A stretch of DNA of 64,000 nt. Source: Afifella pfennigii DSM 17143. Its GTDB lineage: Bacteria; Pseudomonadota; Alphaproteobacteria; Rhizobiales; Afifellaceae. The stretch is taken from the NCBI RefSeq assembly GCF_000688515.1, contig NZ_JHZK01000003.1:62001-126000 (forward strand). The letters are read 5' to 3'. Shown in pieces: positions 8,917-17,439 of this stretch (positions are counted from its first letter, which is position 1; each line of letters starts with the position of its first letter). Made by a program: the position numbers and the translations under genes. Under the pieces are notes generated by a model. The model did not search any database. It saw only the letters and a list, made by a program, of their open reading frames with translations, and had not been told where the DNA came from.

Positions 8917-9829
8917 GCGGATCGATCCTGAAAACATCGGGGCGGGAGAGGTGGTGCTGATAGCCGGGCCGACGGCGAGCGGCAAGACGCAGCTCGCCCT
9001 CCACCTCGCCGAGAAACTGGCGGCCCTTGAGCGACCGGCGATGCTGATCAACGCCGATTCCATGCAGGTCTATCGCGACCTTCAGATTTTGACGGCGCGC
9101 CCGCGCCAGGATGAGCTCGGCGAGGTGGCGCATCGGCTCTTCGGCCATGTCGACGTCGCCGAGCGTTATTCGACCGGCCGCTGGCTCGGCGAGGCGGCGG
9201 CGGCGCTGGAAGAGGCGCGGGAGCTGCGGCTGACTCCGATTTTTGTCGGCGGCACGGGCCTTTACTTCAAGGCGCTGACGGAGGGGCTGTCGCCGATGCC
9301 GAAGGTGCCGGCCGAGGTCAGGGCGCGTGTGGGAGAACTCGCCGCGCGAGCGGGGCCGGCGGGTCTGGCGGAGCGGCTCGCCGAGGTCGATCCGCAGGCA
9401 CGCGCCGCCATCCGGCCCTCCGACACGCAGCGACTGGCAAGGGCGCTGGAGATCTTCCTGGCGAGCGGGCGCTCGATCCTGGAATGGCGGCGCGCCGGGC
9501 GGGCGGGCGCGCCGGTGCCGGAGGGCCGGCGCTTCGTCCTGCTGCCGGAGCGCGAAGCGCTCTACGGCGCCATCGAGGCGCGCTTTGAGGCGATGATGGA
9601 GGCGGGGGCGCTGGAGGAGGCGCGGGCGCTGCGCGCCCGAGGCCTTGCCCCCGACCTGCCGGCGATGAAGGCCATCGGCGTGCCTCCGCTGATGGCCCAT
9701 CTTGCAGGCGAGATCGGCCTTGCCGAGGCGGTGGCCGAGGCGCAGCGGGAAAGCCGGCGCTACGCCAAGCGCCAGCTTACCTGGCTGCGGCACCAGCTCG
9801 GCGAGGGCTGGACGGCGCTCGGCCCTTGA
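8915..9829 (+). CDS. miaA: tRNA dimethylallyltransferase
   Basis: 304 aa from the ATG at 8915. It transfers a dimethylallyl group to N6 of A37 in tRNAs reading UNN codons. The P-loop GPTASGKT is at residues 18-25. INADSMQVYRDLQILTARP and FVGGTGLYFKAL are MiaA signatures. An upstream in-frame ATG at 8885 would add ten residues but lies inside serB. The first bases of this gene and of serB are the same four bases on opposite strands, so each promoter must lie within the other gene. Confidence 0.93.
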   Translation: MRIDPENIGAGEVVLIAGPTASGKTQLALHLAEKLAALERPAMLINADSMQVYRDLQILTARPRQDELGEVAHRLFGHVDVAERYSTGRWLGEAAAALEEARELRLTPIFVGGTGLYFKALTEGLSPMPKVPAEVRARVGELAARAGPAGLAERLAEVDPQARAAIRPSDTQRLARALEIFLASGRSILEWRRAGRAGAPVPEGRRFVLLPEREALYGAIEARFEAMMEAGALEEARALRARGLAPDLPAMKAIGVPPLMAHLAGEIGLAEAVAEAQRESRRYAKRQLTWLRHQLGEGWTALGP

Positions 9830-9848
9830 GCCGGCGCGTCGGCGGGGC

Positions 9849-11222
9849 TCACGCCTTGGAGGGCACGAAGAGACGGTGCAACGTGCCGGGGCGCTCCGCG
9901 TTGGAGGGGTCGGCGGGCAGGGTCTGCATCTCGGAGCCGAGGCTGTGGGACATCGACATGACGATGACGCGGCCAAGCCCCTCCTGCTCGCCCGCCCCCT
10001 CCTTCTCGTGATAGCCGATGCCATCGTCGAGGATTTCCACCACGTAGCCGGGGCCGGGCTCGCTCACCGACCGGGCGCGGATCAGCACCGTGCCTTCTTC
10101 GCCCGGCGGAAAGGCGTGCTTGATGGCGTTGGTGACGAGCTCGTTGACGATGATGCCGATGGAGACGACATCCTTGCTGCGCAGCTCAAGCGGCTCCGCA
10201 TTGAGCTTCAGGGCGACGGCGCGGCCGGCCAGGAGCTCCTGCAAATCCTCCAGAAGGGGCTCCAGATAGGTATCGAGCCGCACCGTGTCGCGGCCGGCGA
10301 GAAGATGCAGGCGCCGCTGGGCGGAGGCGATGGCGCCGATATGCTCGCGTGCCGCATCGAGGACCGCGCGCGCCTCGCCATTGTCGGTCTTGCGCCCCTG
10401 CAGGGCGAGGATGGAGGAGACCATCGACAGGTTGTTGCCGACGCGGTGATTGACGTCGCTGAGGAGGGTCTCCACGCGATGGCGCTCGCTTTCCAGTTCG
10501 GCGGTGCGGGCGCGCACGCGCTCCTCCAGCGAGGCGTTGGCGGCGTTGAGCTCGGCGACATGCAGCCGCTCGGCGCGCAGGAGCGCCGTCGCCAGTCCGC
10601 CTGTGGCGAGCAGGGCGATGACGATGGCGATGAGGAGAAGGTCGCGGTCCTGGCGCTGTCGCGCCTGGCGCAGGGCGAGGTTGCGCACCTCCTCCGCGTC
10701 GAGCTCGTTGAGCTGCTGCACGATGCCGTTGGAGACGGCGCGCCCCTGCTCCTCCACGCGCCTGCGCGCCTCTTCCCGGCGACCGGAAGCGAAGAGTTCG
10801 ATGGTTTCGTTCATCTCCGCAACACGGCTGCGCAAGAGCGTGGAGGCCGCGTCGAGCCGGGCGGTCTGGGCGCGATCGTCGGCCAGGAGAACGCGCAGCT
10901 TGTCGATCTGATCGGGCAGCACGGTCACGGCGGGGCGATAGGGGTTGAGATAGGTGGCATCGCCGGTCAGCAGATAGCCGCGCTGGGCGCCTTCCGCCTC
11001 GCGCAGGGTGGTCAGGAGCCCTTCGATCTCGCCGCGCATCCGCAGTGTGTGCTCCACCCAATCGTCCGTGCGGTCGGCGCGCAGGGCGAGAAACAGGATG
11101 GCGCCCACGGCGGCGATGAGAAGCGCAAACAGCGCCACGCGCGCCAGGAGGATCTGCTTGCGCGTGCGGCCCAGGGCCATGCGCAGGCGCTGATAGCGGC
11201 TCGGCGGGAGAGTGGCGTCCAT
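9849..11222 (-). CDS. CHASE3-domain sensor histidine kinase (HisKA_2 type)
   Basis: 457 aa. A membrane segment at about 24-46, an extracytoplasmic helical CHASE3-like domain (about 48-190, with TLREAEGAQRGYLLTGD), and a second membrane segment at about 194-214. Then comes a coiled coil and a HisKA_2 phosphoacceptor H259 in SDVNHRVGNNLSMVSSI, followed by an ATPase domain with N-box IIVNELVTNAIKHAFP. Kinases of this type often feed the PhyR general stress response of alphaproteobacteria, but no response regulator is adjacent. The signal is unknown. Confidence 0.9.
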   Translation of the reverse strand: MDATLPPSRYQRLRMALGRTRKQILLARVALFALLIAAVGAILFLALRADRTDDWVEHTLRMRGEIEGLLTTLREAEGAQRGYLLTGDATYLNPYRPAVTVLPDQIDKLRVLLADDRAQTARLDAASTLLRSRVAEMNETIELFASGRREEARRRVEEQGRAVSNGIVQQLNELDAEEVRNLALRQARQRQDRDLLLIAIVIALLATGGLATALLRAERLHVAELNAANASLEERVRARTAELESERHRVETLLSDVNHRVGNNLSMVSSILALQGRKTDNGEARAVLDAAREHIGAIASAQRRLHLLAGRDTVRLDTYLEPLLEDLQELLAGRAVALKLNAEPLELRSKDVVSIGIIVNELVTNAIKHAFPPGEEGTVLIRARSVSEPGPGYVVEILDDGIGYHEKEGAGEQEGLGRVIVMSMSHSLGSEMQTLPADPSNAERPGTLHRLFVPSKA

Positions 11223-11397
11223 GGTTCCTAAAGCGATCGCGGGTCGTGGCTGGGGCGCATTAGCGGGCGAAGTCTACACGTTTGGGGCCATAAGTGCGGA
11301 GTTTGGCGATGCCGGATGGGCGGCGAGGCACCTTGCATGCGGCGATGAGGGGAAAGGAAGGTCGTTCTGGTAATCGGCAAAGATGAGGCCTCTTTTT

Positions 11398-12258
11398 TCA
11401 ACCGCTCGGGGCGGCGGCGAGGAGATGGTCGAAATCGCCGGAAGCGACGCAGGCCGGCAGGCGCTCGCGCGGATAGGGCGCAAGGCCCTGACGAAAGCGC
11501 CTATAGGCAGCTTCCACGCCGGCGGCGGTCACCATCGGGCCCTCCGTCACGGCGCCCAGCTTGCGACGAAAGGCAGCGAGATCGCCCATGGAGGAGAAAT
11601 GCCAGCCGGCCTGCGGGACGATCTCGACGGGAAGGCCGATGCCGCTGGAAACGCGGTTCCTCAACCGCAGCAGGGCCTGGCCGAGGGGATCGGGATAGCG
11701 GCGGCGCTTGCTGATGCGCGCCTGCGCCATGCGCACCAGCTGCGGCGTCGAAAGATGCCGTTTCTCAAGCAGCCGCGAGCACAACAGGCAGGTCTCGTCC
11801 GGATAAAACAGATCGAGATGGAAACGGTGGGTGGTCAGCTCGAAGACGGTGAGCCGGTCGCCGGCGCGGCCGGAATCGCGCACCGCAGCGAGGGCGTCGG
11901 CCCGCACGATCTCGTCGACGTCGGAGATGAGAACGAGATCGGACGGCGCGGCCTCTGCAAGGCCGCGGGCGATCTGATCGCGCTGATAATGCTCGCGCTC
12001 CCAAATGCGCTCGCGGGCGCGCTTGCCGCGCGCCGGGGGCAGGCAATCGGGGAAGTCGATGCTCACATGGACAATCTTCTCCAAGTAAGGCGCGAAGCGG
12101 GACCGGTTCTCTTCGAAATAGAATGGCTTGCGGCGGCCAGATTGGGTCTCGCTCGCCTCCACCAGAACGAAGCGGTCGACAACATCGCCGAGCTCGCGCA
12201 GGCGAATCTCCAGCACGTCCAGCTCGTCGTTGAAGATGAAACAGTCGAATAGGCGCAT
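11398..12258 (-). CDS. GT17-like glycosyltransferase
   Basis: 286 aa. It begins MRLFDCFIFNDELDVLEIRL and continues DRFVLVEASETQSGRRKPFYF, characteristic of the family related to eukaryotic beta-1,4-mannosyl-glycoprotein N-acetylglucosaminyltransferase (GT17). The nucleotide-sugar/metal-binding motif is LVLISDVDEI (D113, D115). Acceptor and sugar are unknown; bacterial members usually work on surface polysaccharides. It is transcribed alone and diverges from the ilvB leader. Confidence 0.85.
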   Translation of the reverse strand: MRLFDCFIFNDELDVLEIRLRELGDVVDRFVLVEASETQSGRRKPFYFEENRSRFAPYLEKIVHVSIDFPDCLPPARGKRARERIWEREHYQRDQIARGLAEAAPSDLVLISDVDEIVRADALAAVRDSGRAGDRLTVFELTTHRFHLDLFYPDETCLLCSRLLEKRHLSTPQLVRMAQARISKRRRYPDPLGQALLRLRNRVSSGIGLPVEIVPQAGWHFSSMGDLAAFRRKLGAVTEGPMVTAAGVEAAYRRFRQGLAPYPRERLPACVASGDFDHLLAAAPSG

Positions 12259-12397
12259 CGAGGCTTCTGCCCGTCACTCGTGTGCGCGGCGTATGCGCGT
12301 CCCCCAGCCGATGATCTTTGGCCGGAGGGAGCCGATTGTGCAAGAGTGGGCAGGTCTTCTCGTCTTGCCCCCGCCAGGGCCGAGATACGATCCTCGC

Positions 12398-12426
12398 TTG
12401 ACCCTTGCCGGCAATACGCCTAGAAG
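12398..12426 (+). promoter_or_regulatory. Sigma-70 promoter of the ilvB leader
   Basis: TTGACC (12398-12403) and TAGAAG (12421-12426) are 17 bp apart. The predicted transcription start falls at or within a base or two of the leader peptide ATG at 12433, so the leader would be translated from a leaderless transcript, as described for the trp leader of Sinorhizobium. Confidence 0.65.
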
Positions 12427-12432
12427 CGGCGC

Positions 12433-12486
12433 ATGTCGAAAGCTCTGCTTATCGTATCGTCGCGCACCGCCGGGGTGGCCGTCTAG
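12433..12486 (+). CDS. ilvL: ilv leader peptide (17 aa)
   Basis: The frame reads MSKALLIVSSRTAGVAV and stops with TAG. Two Leu, one Ile and three Val codons are clustered as CTG CTT ATC GTA and GTG GCC GTC, the residues made by the pathway. It is followed by an intrinsic terminator before ilvB. This is the classic arrangement for ribosome-mediated attenuation: scarcity of charged branched-chain tRNAs stalls the ribosome here and prevents termination. Confidence 0.85.
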   Translation: MSKALLIVSSRTAGVAV

Positions 12487-12515
12487 GTCGCCGCGAGGTA
12501 AGGTGGTGCGCGCTC

Positions 12516-12540
12516 AAGGCTCCCTCGGGGGCCTTTTTTA
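12516..12540 (+). terminator. Attenuator terminator upstream of ilvB
   Basis: An 8-bp stem AAGGCTCC/GGGGCCTT (one G-U pair) closes a CTCG loop and runs into six T residues (12534-12539). It lies 30 bp after the leader peptide stop and about 50 bp before ilvB, so it can only act on read-through into ilvB. Confidence 0.85.
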
Positions 12541-12586
12541 TTGCCGAAATGAAGCGTAGTCCGATGATGGCTATTCGGAGAGGACG

Positions 12587-14347
12587 ATGGGTAAAGAAAT
12601 GACCGGCGCGGAAATGGTCCTGCAGGCCTTGCGGGACCACGACGTGGAGCACCTGTTCGGCTATCCGGGCGGCGCCGTCCTGCCGATCTACGACGAGATC
12701 TTCCAGCAGGAGGAGATCCGGCACATCCTGGTGCGCCACGAGCAGGGGGCCGGCCATGCGGCGGAAGGCTATGCCCGCTCCACCGGCAAGCCCGGCGTCG
12801 TCCTCGTCACCTCCGGCCCCGGCGCCACCAACATGGTCACGCCGCTGACCGACGCCTTGATGGATTCCATCCCGCTCGTTTGCATCACTGGCCAGGTGCC
12901 GACGCATCTCATCGGCACCGACGGCTTTCAGGAATGCGACACGGTGGGCATCACCCGGCCGTGTACCAAGTACAATTGGCTGGTGCGCGACATCGCCGAG
13001 CTGCCGCGCATCCTGCACGAGGCCTTCCATGTCGCCACCACCGGCCGGCCGGGCCCGGTGGTCGTCGACATTCCCAAGGACGTGCAGTTCGCCACCGGCA
13101 CCTATTACCGGCCGAACGGGCAGGGCCGCTCCTCCTATCAGGGCTACGAGCCGCGCCTCAACGGCGACCCGACGCAGATAGAGCGAGCCGTGGAGCTGAT
13201 GGCGAGCGCCAGGCGGCCGGTCCTTTACACCGGCGGCGGCGTCGTCAATTCCGGGCCGGAGGCGAGCCAGCTTCTGCGCGAGCTCGTCGCCGCGACCGGC
13301 TTTCCCATCACCTCCACCTTGATGGGGCTCGGCGCCTATCCGGCCTCGGGCAAGAACTGGCTCGGCATGCTCGGCATGCACGGCACCTACGAGGCCAATA
13401 TGGCCATGCACGATTGCGACGTGATGGTGTGCATCGGGGCGCGCTTCGACGATCGCATCACCGGCCGCACCGACGCCTTCTCTCCGGGATCGGTGAAGAT
13501 CCACATCGATATCGACCCCTCCTCCATCAACAAGAACGTGCGCGCCGACGTGCCGATCATCGGCGATGTCGGCCGGGTGCTCGCCGAGATGCTGAAGGAC
13601 TGGAAGGCGCGCGCGCCCAAGCCCGACCTTGGGGCCTGGTGGAAGCAGATCGACACCTGGAAGGCGCGCCGCTCGCTCGCCTACCGGCCGAACGCCGACG
13701 TCATCATGCCGCAATACGCCATCGAGCGGCTCTATGCGGCGACGAAGGATCTCGACACCTACATCACCACCGAGGTCGGCCAGCACCAGATGTGGGCGGC
13801 GCAGTTCTACCATTTCGACCAACCGAAACGGTGGATGACCTCCGGCGGGCTCGGCACGATGGGCTACGGGCTGCCGGCGGCGCTCGGCGTGCAGGTGGCG
13901 CATCCTGATAGCCTTGTCATCGACATCGCCGGCGACGCTTCGGTGCTGATGACGATGCAGGAGATGTCGACGGCGGTGCAGCACGACCTGCCGATCAAGA
14001 TCTTCATCATGAACAATTGCTATATGGGCATGGTGCGCCAGTGGCAGCAGCTCCTGCACGGCAACCGGCTGTCGCATTCCTATATGGAATCCCTGCCCGA
14101 CTTCGTGCGTCTGGCGGAGGCCTATGGCTGCGTCGGCATCAGGGCGGAGAAGCCGGGCGAGCTCGACGACGCGCTCGCCGAGATGATCAAGGTGAAGCGG
14201 CCGGTGCTCTTCGACTGCCGGGTGGCGAACCTTGAGAACTGCTTCCCGATGATTCCCTCCGGCAAGGCGCATAACGAGATGATTTTGCCGGCGGAGGCCG
14301 ACAGCGAGGCGGAAGCGGCCTTTGCCGGCGGCAAGGCTCTCGTGTGA
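12587..14347 (+). CDS. ilvB: Acetolactate synthase, large (catalytic) subunit
   Basis: 586 aa. ThDP-dependent condensation of two pyruvates (or pyruvate plus 2-oxobutyrate), the first common step to Val, Leu and Ile. The cofactor-activating glutamate is E52 in VRHEQGAGHAAEGYARSTG. The ThDP-binding region is IAGDASVLMTMQE with NNCYMGMVRQ. Control by the leader peptide and attenuator at 12433-12540 is strongly suggested. ilvH follows 51 bp downstream. The locus could equally be called ilvI. Confidence 0.97.
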   Translation: MGKEMTGAEMVLQALRDHDVEHLFGYPGGAVLPIYDEIFQQEEIRHILVRHEQGAGHAAEGYARSTGKPGVVLVTSGPGATNMVTPLTDALMDSIPLVCITGQVPTHLIGTDGFQECDTVGITRPCTKYNWLVRDIAELPRILHEAFHVATTGRPGPVVVDIPKDVQFATGTYYRPNGQGRSSYQGYEPRLNGDPTQIERAVELMASARRPVLYTGGGVVNSGPEASQLLRELVAATGFPITSTLMGLGAYPASGKNWLGMLGMHGTYEANMAMHDCDVMVCIGARFDDRITGRTDAFSPGSVKIHIDIDPSSINKNVRADVPIIGDVGRVLAEMLKDWKARAPKPDLGAWWKQIDTWKARRSLAYRPNADVIMPQYAIERLYAATKDLDTYITTEVGQHQMWAAQFYHFDQPKRWMTSGGLGTMGYGLPAALGVQVAHPDSLVIDIAGDASVLMTMQEMSTAVQHDLPIKIFIMNNCYMGMVRQWQQLLHGNRLSHSYMESLPDFVRLAEAYGCVGIRAEKPGELDDALAEMIKVKRPVLFDCRVANLENCFPMIPSGKAHNEMILPAEADSEAEAAFAGGKALV

Positions 14348-14398
14348 CAATGGCGGCGGCGCGAGGCGCTCGCGCCTGACAAAGATGAGACCAGACAG

Positions 14399-14995
14399 AT
14401 GAGCGATCCTACGACGATGACCGGCAAGCCGGCCCTGACGCCGCCCGCCTCGGCCTATTTCATCGAGGAGCGGCACGATCCGGAGGAGGCGCATACGCTT
14501 TCCGTCCTGGTCGACAACGAGCCGGGGGTGCTGGCCCGCGTCATCGGCCTGTTCTCCGGACGCGGCTACAATATCGAGAGCCTCACCGTGTCGGAGACGG
14601 AGCACGAGAAGCATCTGTCGCGCATCACTATCGTCACGCGCGGCTCGCGCGCGGTCCTGGAGCAGATCAAGAACCAACTGGTGCGCCTCGTCCCGGTGCA
14701 CCGCGTGACCGACCTTTCGGAGGTGGCAAGGGCGCGCAACCAGGAAAAGCCGCTCGAGCGCGAGCTCGCCCTCGTCAAGGTCGCCGGCAAGGGCGAGAAG
14801 CGGCTGGAGGCGCTGAGGCTGGCCGACGCCTTCAAGGCGGAGGTGGTCGACGCCACGACGGAGCATTTCATCTTTCAGATGACCGGTCGCTCCACCAAGG
14901 TGGAGCAGTTCATCTCCATCATGCAGCCCATGGGGCTCGTCGAGGTCTGCCGCACGGGCGTGGCCGCCCTGTCGCGCGGAGCGGAGCCTTCCTGA
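14399..14995 (+). CDS. ilvH: Acetolactate synthase, small (regulatory) subunit
   Basis: 198 aa. An N-terminal ACT domain (about residues 28-100, HTLSVLVDNEPGVLARVIGL) binds valine for feedback inhibition, and the C-terminal ALS_ss_C domain (KVAGKGEKRLEALRLADAF) activates the large subunit. The 28-residue N-terminal extension before the ACT domain is common in alphaproteobacteria. Confidence 0.96.
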   Translation: MSDPTTMTGKPALTPPASAYFIEERHDPEEAHTLSVLVDNEPGVLARVIGLFSGRGYNIESLTVSETEHEKHLSRITIVTRGSRAVLEQIKNQLVRLVPVHRVTDLSEVARARNQEKPLERELALVKVAGKGEKRLEALRLADAFKAEVVDATTEHFIFQMTGRSTKVEQFISIMQPMGLVEVCRTGVAALSRGAEPS

Positions 14996-15084
14996 GCCGC
15001 CTTTCTGCTCATTAAGCCCTTTCGCCCCGCGGGAGCTCCTTGCGCGGGGCGCTCCAGCTCGTTCTCGCCGCCGAGGCTGCCTTC

Positions 15085-15678
15085 ATGTCGCCGGAAGTCC
15101 TTTCCGCCCTCATCTTGTTCGTGCTCGTCTCGGCGCTGACGCCGGGGCCGAACAATCTGATGCTGCTCGCCTCGGGCGTGAATTTCGGCTTCCGCCGCAC
15201 CGTGCCGCATATGATCGGCACCATCGTCGGCTTCATGGCGCTGCTGTTCGCCCTCGGCTTCGGCATCGGGACGCTGGTGGAGCGCTTTCCCGCCATCTAC
15301 ATCGTCCTCAAGGTGATCGGCGGTTCCTACCTTCTCTACCTTGCCTGGAAGATCGCCGGCTCGCGCGCCATCCACGAGGCGGAGACGGGACGCGGCCCGC
15401 TCAGCTTCGGCCAGGCGACGCTGTTCCAGCTGATCAATCCGAAGAGCTGGGTGGTGGGCCTTGCCGCGATCGCCGCCTTCACCGACCCCGACGCCTATCT
15501 GTTGACGGCGGGCGCCGTCATCGGCGCCTTCTTCTGCGCCTCAACCCCGGCGATCGTGCTGTGGACCGGCTTCGGCTCGGCGCTGAAGGACTGGCTCGCC
15601 CATCCGGTGCGGCTGAAATGGTTCAACATCGCCATGAGCCTGGCGCTCGTCGCCTCGCTGTGGCCGATGCTGCGCTAA
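15085..15678 (+). CDS. LysE family amino-acid exporter
   Basis: 197 aa with about six membrane segments. ALTPGPNNLMLLASGVNFG near the N-terminus is the LysE/RhtB signature (TPGPN). I chose the ATG at 15085 (MSPEVLSALILFVLVSALTPGP), which gives the usual family length; an upstream in-frame start at 15040 adds 15 residues. It probably exports an amino acid by proton exchange; the substrate is not predictable. A GC-rich inverted repeat (CGCCCCGC/GCGGGGCG, 15023-15051) lies between ilvH and this gene, without a T-run. Confidence 0.88.
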   Translation: MSPEVLSALILFVLVSALTPGPNNLMLLASGVNFGFRRTVPHMIGTIVGFMALLFALGFGIGTLVERFPAIYIVLKVIGGSYLLYLAWKIAGSRAIHEAETGRGPLSFGQATLFQLINPKSWVVGLAAIAAFTDPDAYLLTAGAVIGAFFCASTPAIVLWTGFGSALKDWLAHPVRLKWFNIAMSLALVASLWPMLR

Positions 15679-15743
15679 GGGCAGCGCCGGGGACGACGCC
15701 GCGCCGCGCGGTGTGATCTCGCAGCATCCGAGGGCCGCTTCGC

Positions 15744-16175
15744 CTATTCCTTCGTCAGGCGCTCGGCGATACCGGTGACGACGCCCTGGCATTCGGGCGC
15801 CAGCGCTTCGCGATGGGCGGCGAGGCAGCGATAGATGCGGCCTTCGCCGAGCTCCGTGGCGGCGCAGAATTTCTCGATATCGGGCGCGCAGGTTTGCAGC
15901 GCGTCGGTCAGGCTCGCCATGAACCAGTCGAGCTGGTCGGCCAATTCGACGATGGCGGCGTCGCAGCCTTCCGAAAGCTTGTCCTCATGGGCGTAGAGAC
16001 AGGCGGCGATGCGACCGTTGCCCGGCGTGACCTCGCCGCAATAGCTCGTCAGTTCCTCCGAGCAGGCCTCAAAGACGGAGGCCGCCGAGGCGCCGGAAAG
16101 GGGCATGGCGGCAACGAGCAGAACGGCGGCCAGGGCGGCGCGCCCCGCCGCCGCTTTCAACAAGGATGAAGGCAT
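15744..16175 (-). CDS. Secreted cysteine-rich repeat protein
   Basis: 143 aa. A signal peptide at about 1-31 (AALAAVLLVAAMPLSGASA) is followed by two copies of a four-cysteine unit of the GLG1-type cysteine-rich repeat: ACSEELTSYCGEV...RIAACLYAHEDKLSEGC and TCAPDIEKFCAAT...RIYRCLAAHREALAPEC. Each unit probably forms two disulfides in the periplasm. Proteins of this kind are common but uncharacterised in rhizobia. The leader carries the repeats at 16189-16240. Confidence 0.85.
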   Translation of the reverse strand: MPSSLLKAAAGRAALAAVLLVAAMPLSGASAASVFEACSEELTSYCGEVTPGNGRIAACLYAHEDKLSEGCDAAIVELADQLDWFMASLTDALQTCAPDIEKFCAATELGEGRIYRCLAAHREALAPECQGVVTGIAERLTKE

Positions 16176-16188
16176 CGAAGTATCCCTC

Positions 16189-16240
16189 GCTTTTTTTGGA
16201 TCTTCCGCTTTTTTTTGGATCTTCCGCTGTGGATCTTCCG
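16189..16240. repeat. Short tandem repeat, GGATCTTCCG x3
   Basis: On the plus strand, two units of about 19 bases (a run of 7-8 T followed by GGATCTTCCGC) and a third shortened copy lacking the T-run. They lie just upstream of the cysteine-rich protein gene on its minus-strand leader, where they read GCGGAAGATCC followed by an A-run. Slippage or a protein-binding array are both possible. Confidence 0.75.
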
Positions 16241-16298
16241 TTCGCCGGAAAGGCCCGCCCGCGCCTCGTTCCGGCGGGCGAGGGCGCTGGAACGCTGC

Positions 16299-16616
16299 CT
16301 ACGGATTGACGACGATGTAGACCGTGCGCCCGCTTTCCACGACCGGCTGGTAATAGACGCCGCCGCAATAATGATAGGGCGCCCTCCAGGCGCAGCCGGC
16401 CGGCAGGGTATTGCGGCGGACCACGCGCCGGGAGGTGCGCCGCGCGGTCCGCCGGGCCACGCCTCGGTTGTGGTATGGCTGCGCGAGCGCCGACGGCATG
16501 GCCAGCTCGATGGAGACGGCGGCCTTGCCGCCATCCTCGCCGCCATCCGATGGCATCGACAAAGAGAACCCGAGCAGAAGGCCGAGACCGGCCGCGAAGA
16601 TCGCCGAAACCCGCAT
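16299..16616 (-). CDS. Small secreted hypothetical protein
   Basis: 105 aa. Hydrophobic signal segment at residues 3-21 (VSAIFAAGLGLLLGFSLSM). A very basic stretch at about 52-67 (VARRTARRTSRRVVRRN) is followed by LPAGCAWRAPYHYCGGVYYQPVV, with two cysteines that may pair. Similar short secreted proteins occur widely in Hyphomicrobiales without known function. It lies upstream of the cysteine-rich protein gene on the same strand, 123 bp away. Confidence 0.72.
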   Translation of the reverse strand: MRVSAIFAAGLGLLLGFSLSMPSDGGEDGGKAAVSIELAMPSALAQPYHNRGVARRTARRTSRRVVRRNTLPAGCAWRAPYHYCGGVYYQPVVESGRTVYIVVNP

Positions 16617-16961
16617 GCTTACCCCCGTTCGTCCTATTGCGGTTCAGGGTGCCCGGCTTGAAGTTCAGGGCGCCCGGCTTGAAGTTCGGAGTGCCCAAGC
16701 GGCGAAATCCAAGCTTTTTCGTCGCAAGCTTACATCACGATAATCGGCACGTATTGTCATTTCACGACAGTAAGCCGTGCGCGGGGCTCTCGTTGCCGGA
16801 AGTGGTGGCGGTTCTTTCTCCCGGGTGCCTCTGCGTCGCCTTTCCATTGTCGCCGGTCATCTCCGGGCGCTCTCAGGGCGGTCATGCTCGCGACACCATT
16901 GTGCTATCCTGTCCGGCGATAAGGACATGCTCCTGGATGTCCCTAAGGGAGGGAGTTTGCG
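16617..16961. other. Gap without a recognisable gene (345 bp)
   Basis: It separates two divergent small secreted-protein genes. The left end holds the 21-bp tandem repeats at 16643-16699. The rest has no open frame with convincing codon use and no clear promoter or RNA gene that I can see, beyond the AAGGGAGGGAG ribosome-binding site in front of 16962. Confidence 0.6.
16643..16699. repeat. 21-bp tandem repeat, about 2.7 copies
   Basis: Two units (16643-16663 and 16664-16684) differ at one base; each begins TTCAGGG and ends GGCTTGAAG. A third, degenerate partial copy follows (TTCGGAGTGCCCAAG). It lies in the non-coding gap upstream of the small secreted protein at 16299-16616. Confidence 0.85.
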
Positions 16962-17399
16962 ATGCGGCGTTCGCTCAACTTGATCCTGTCTTCTTTGATA
17001 CTTGCTGCCGGCGCCTTGCCGGCCGCCGGCGCGCTTGCGGCCGATGCCTGTCTCGACATCCGCTTTCAGTGCAGCGGCTTTGAGCCCAACTGGCAGTTCA
17101 CCACCTCGCTCGACGGGGCGGGCAACCAGGTTGTCACCTTCGTCGATCCGGAGAACCCGAACTGGCAGACGGCGCCCATCGTCGTCGACGCCTGCGTGTT
17201 GCAGGGCAGCCCCAACGATTTCGAAGTGACGACCGGCGGCCCGCTCGACCTCATCGCCTCCATCGTCGGGCAAAGCTGCGTGGAGCCGAACGACGAGGTG
17301 ACGGATTTTTCCGTGACGGCGAGCTTCAACCAGGGGGCGGAGACGGCGAGCCCGAACCCGGTGACTGGGACGGGGTGTTGCGTGAGGGTAGATTATTGA
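16962..17399 (+). CDS. Secreted hypothetical protein
   Basis: 145 aa. A clear signal peptide (residues 1-27, LILSSLILAAGALPAAGALA) is followed by a mature region with six or more cysteines (DACLDIRFQCSGFEPNW, VVDACVLQG, GQSCVEPND, TGCCVRVDY), suggesting a disulfide-stabilised small domain. The mature part is acidic and rich in Thr/Asn/Val, beta-like. No family recognised. Strong ribosome-binding site (GGGAGGG) upstream. Confidence 0.75.
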   Translation: MRRSLNLILSSLILAAGALPAAGALAADACLDIRFQCSGFEPNWQFTTSLDGAGNQVVTFVDPENPNWQTAPIVVDACVLQGSPNDFEVTTGGPLDLIASIVGQSCVEPNDEVTDFSVTASFNQGAETASPNPVTGTGCCVRVDY

Positions 17400-17439
17400 T
17401 TGGCGAGTTTGTGAGATCTCAGCGCTATCTTAAAGTAGT

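Noticed and set aside
11374-11397. Intrinsic terminator GAGGCCTC followed by six T near 11388-11397
   Set aside because: The 8-base palindrome has no loop, so it cannot form a normal terminator hairpin; the gene ending here reads the other strand.
12449-14866. 805-codon open frame on the minus strand across ilvB-ilvH
   Set aside because: It is the antisense of two certain genes; the composition (His/Arg/Gly/Ala-rich) is that of a GC-rich mirror frame and no domain is visible.
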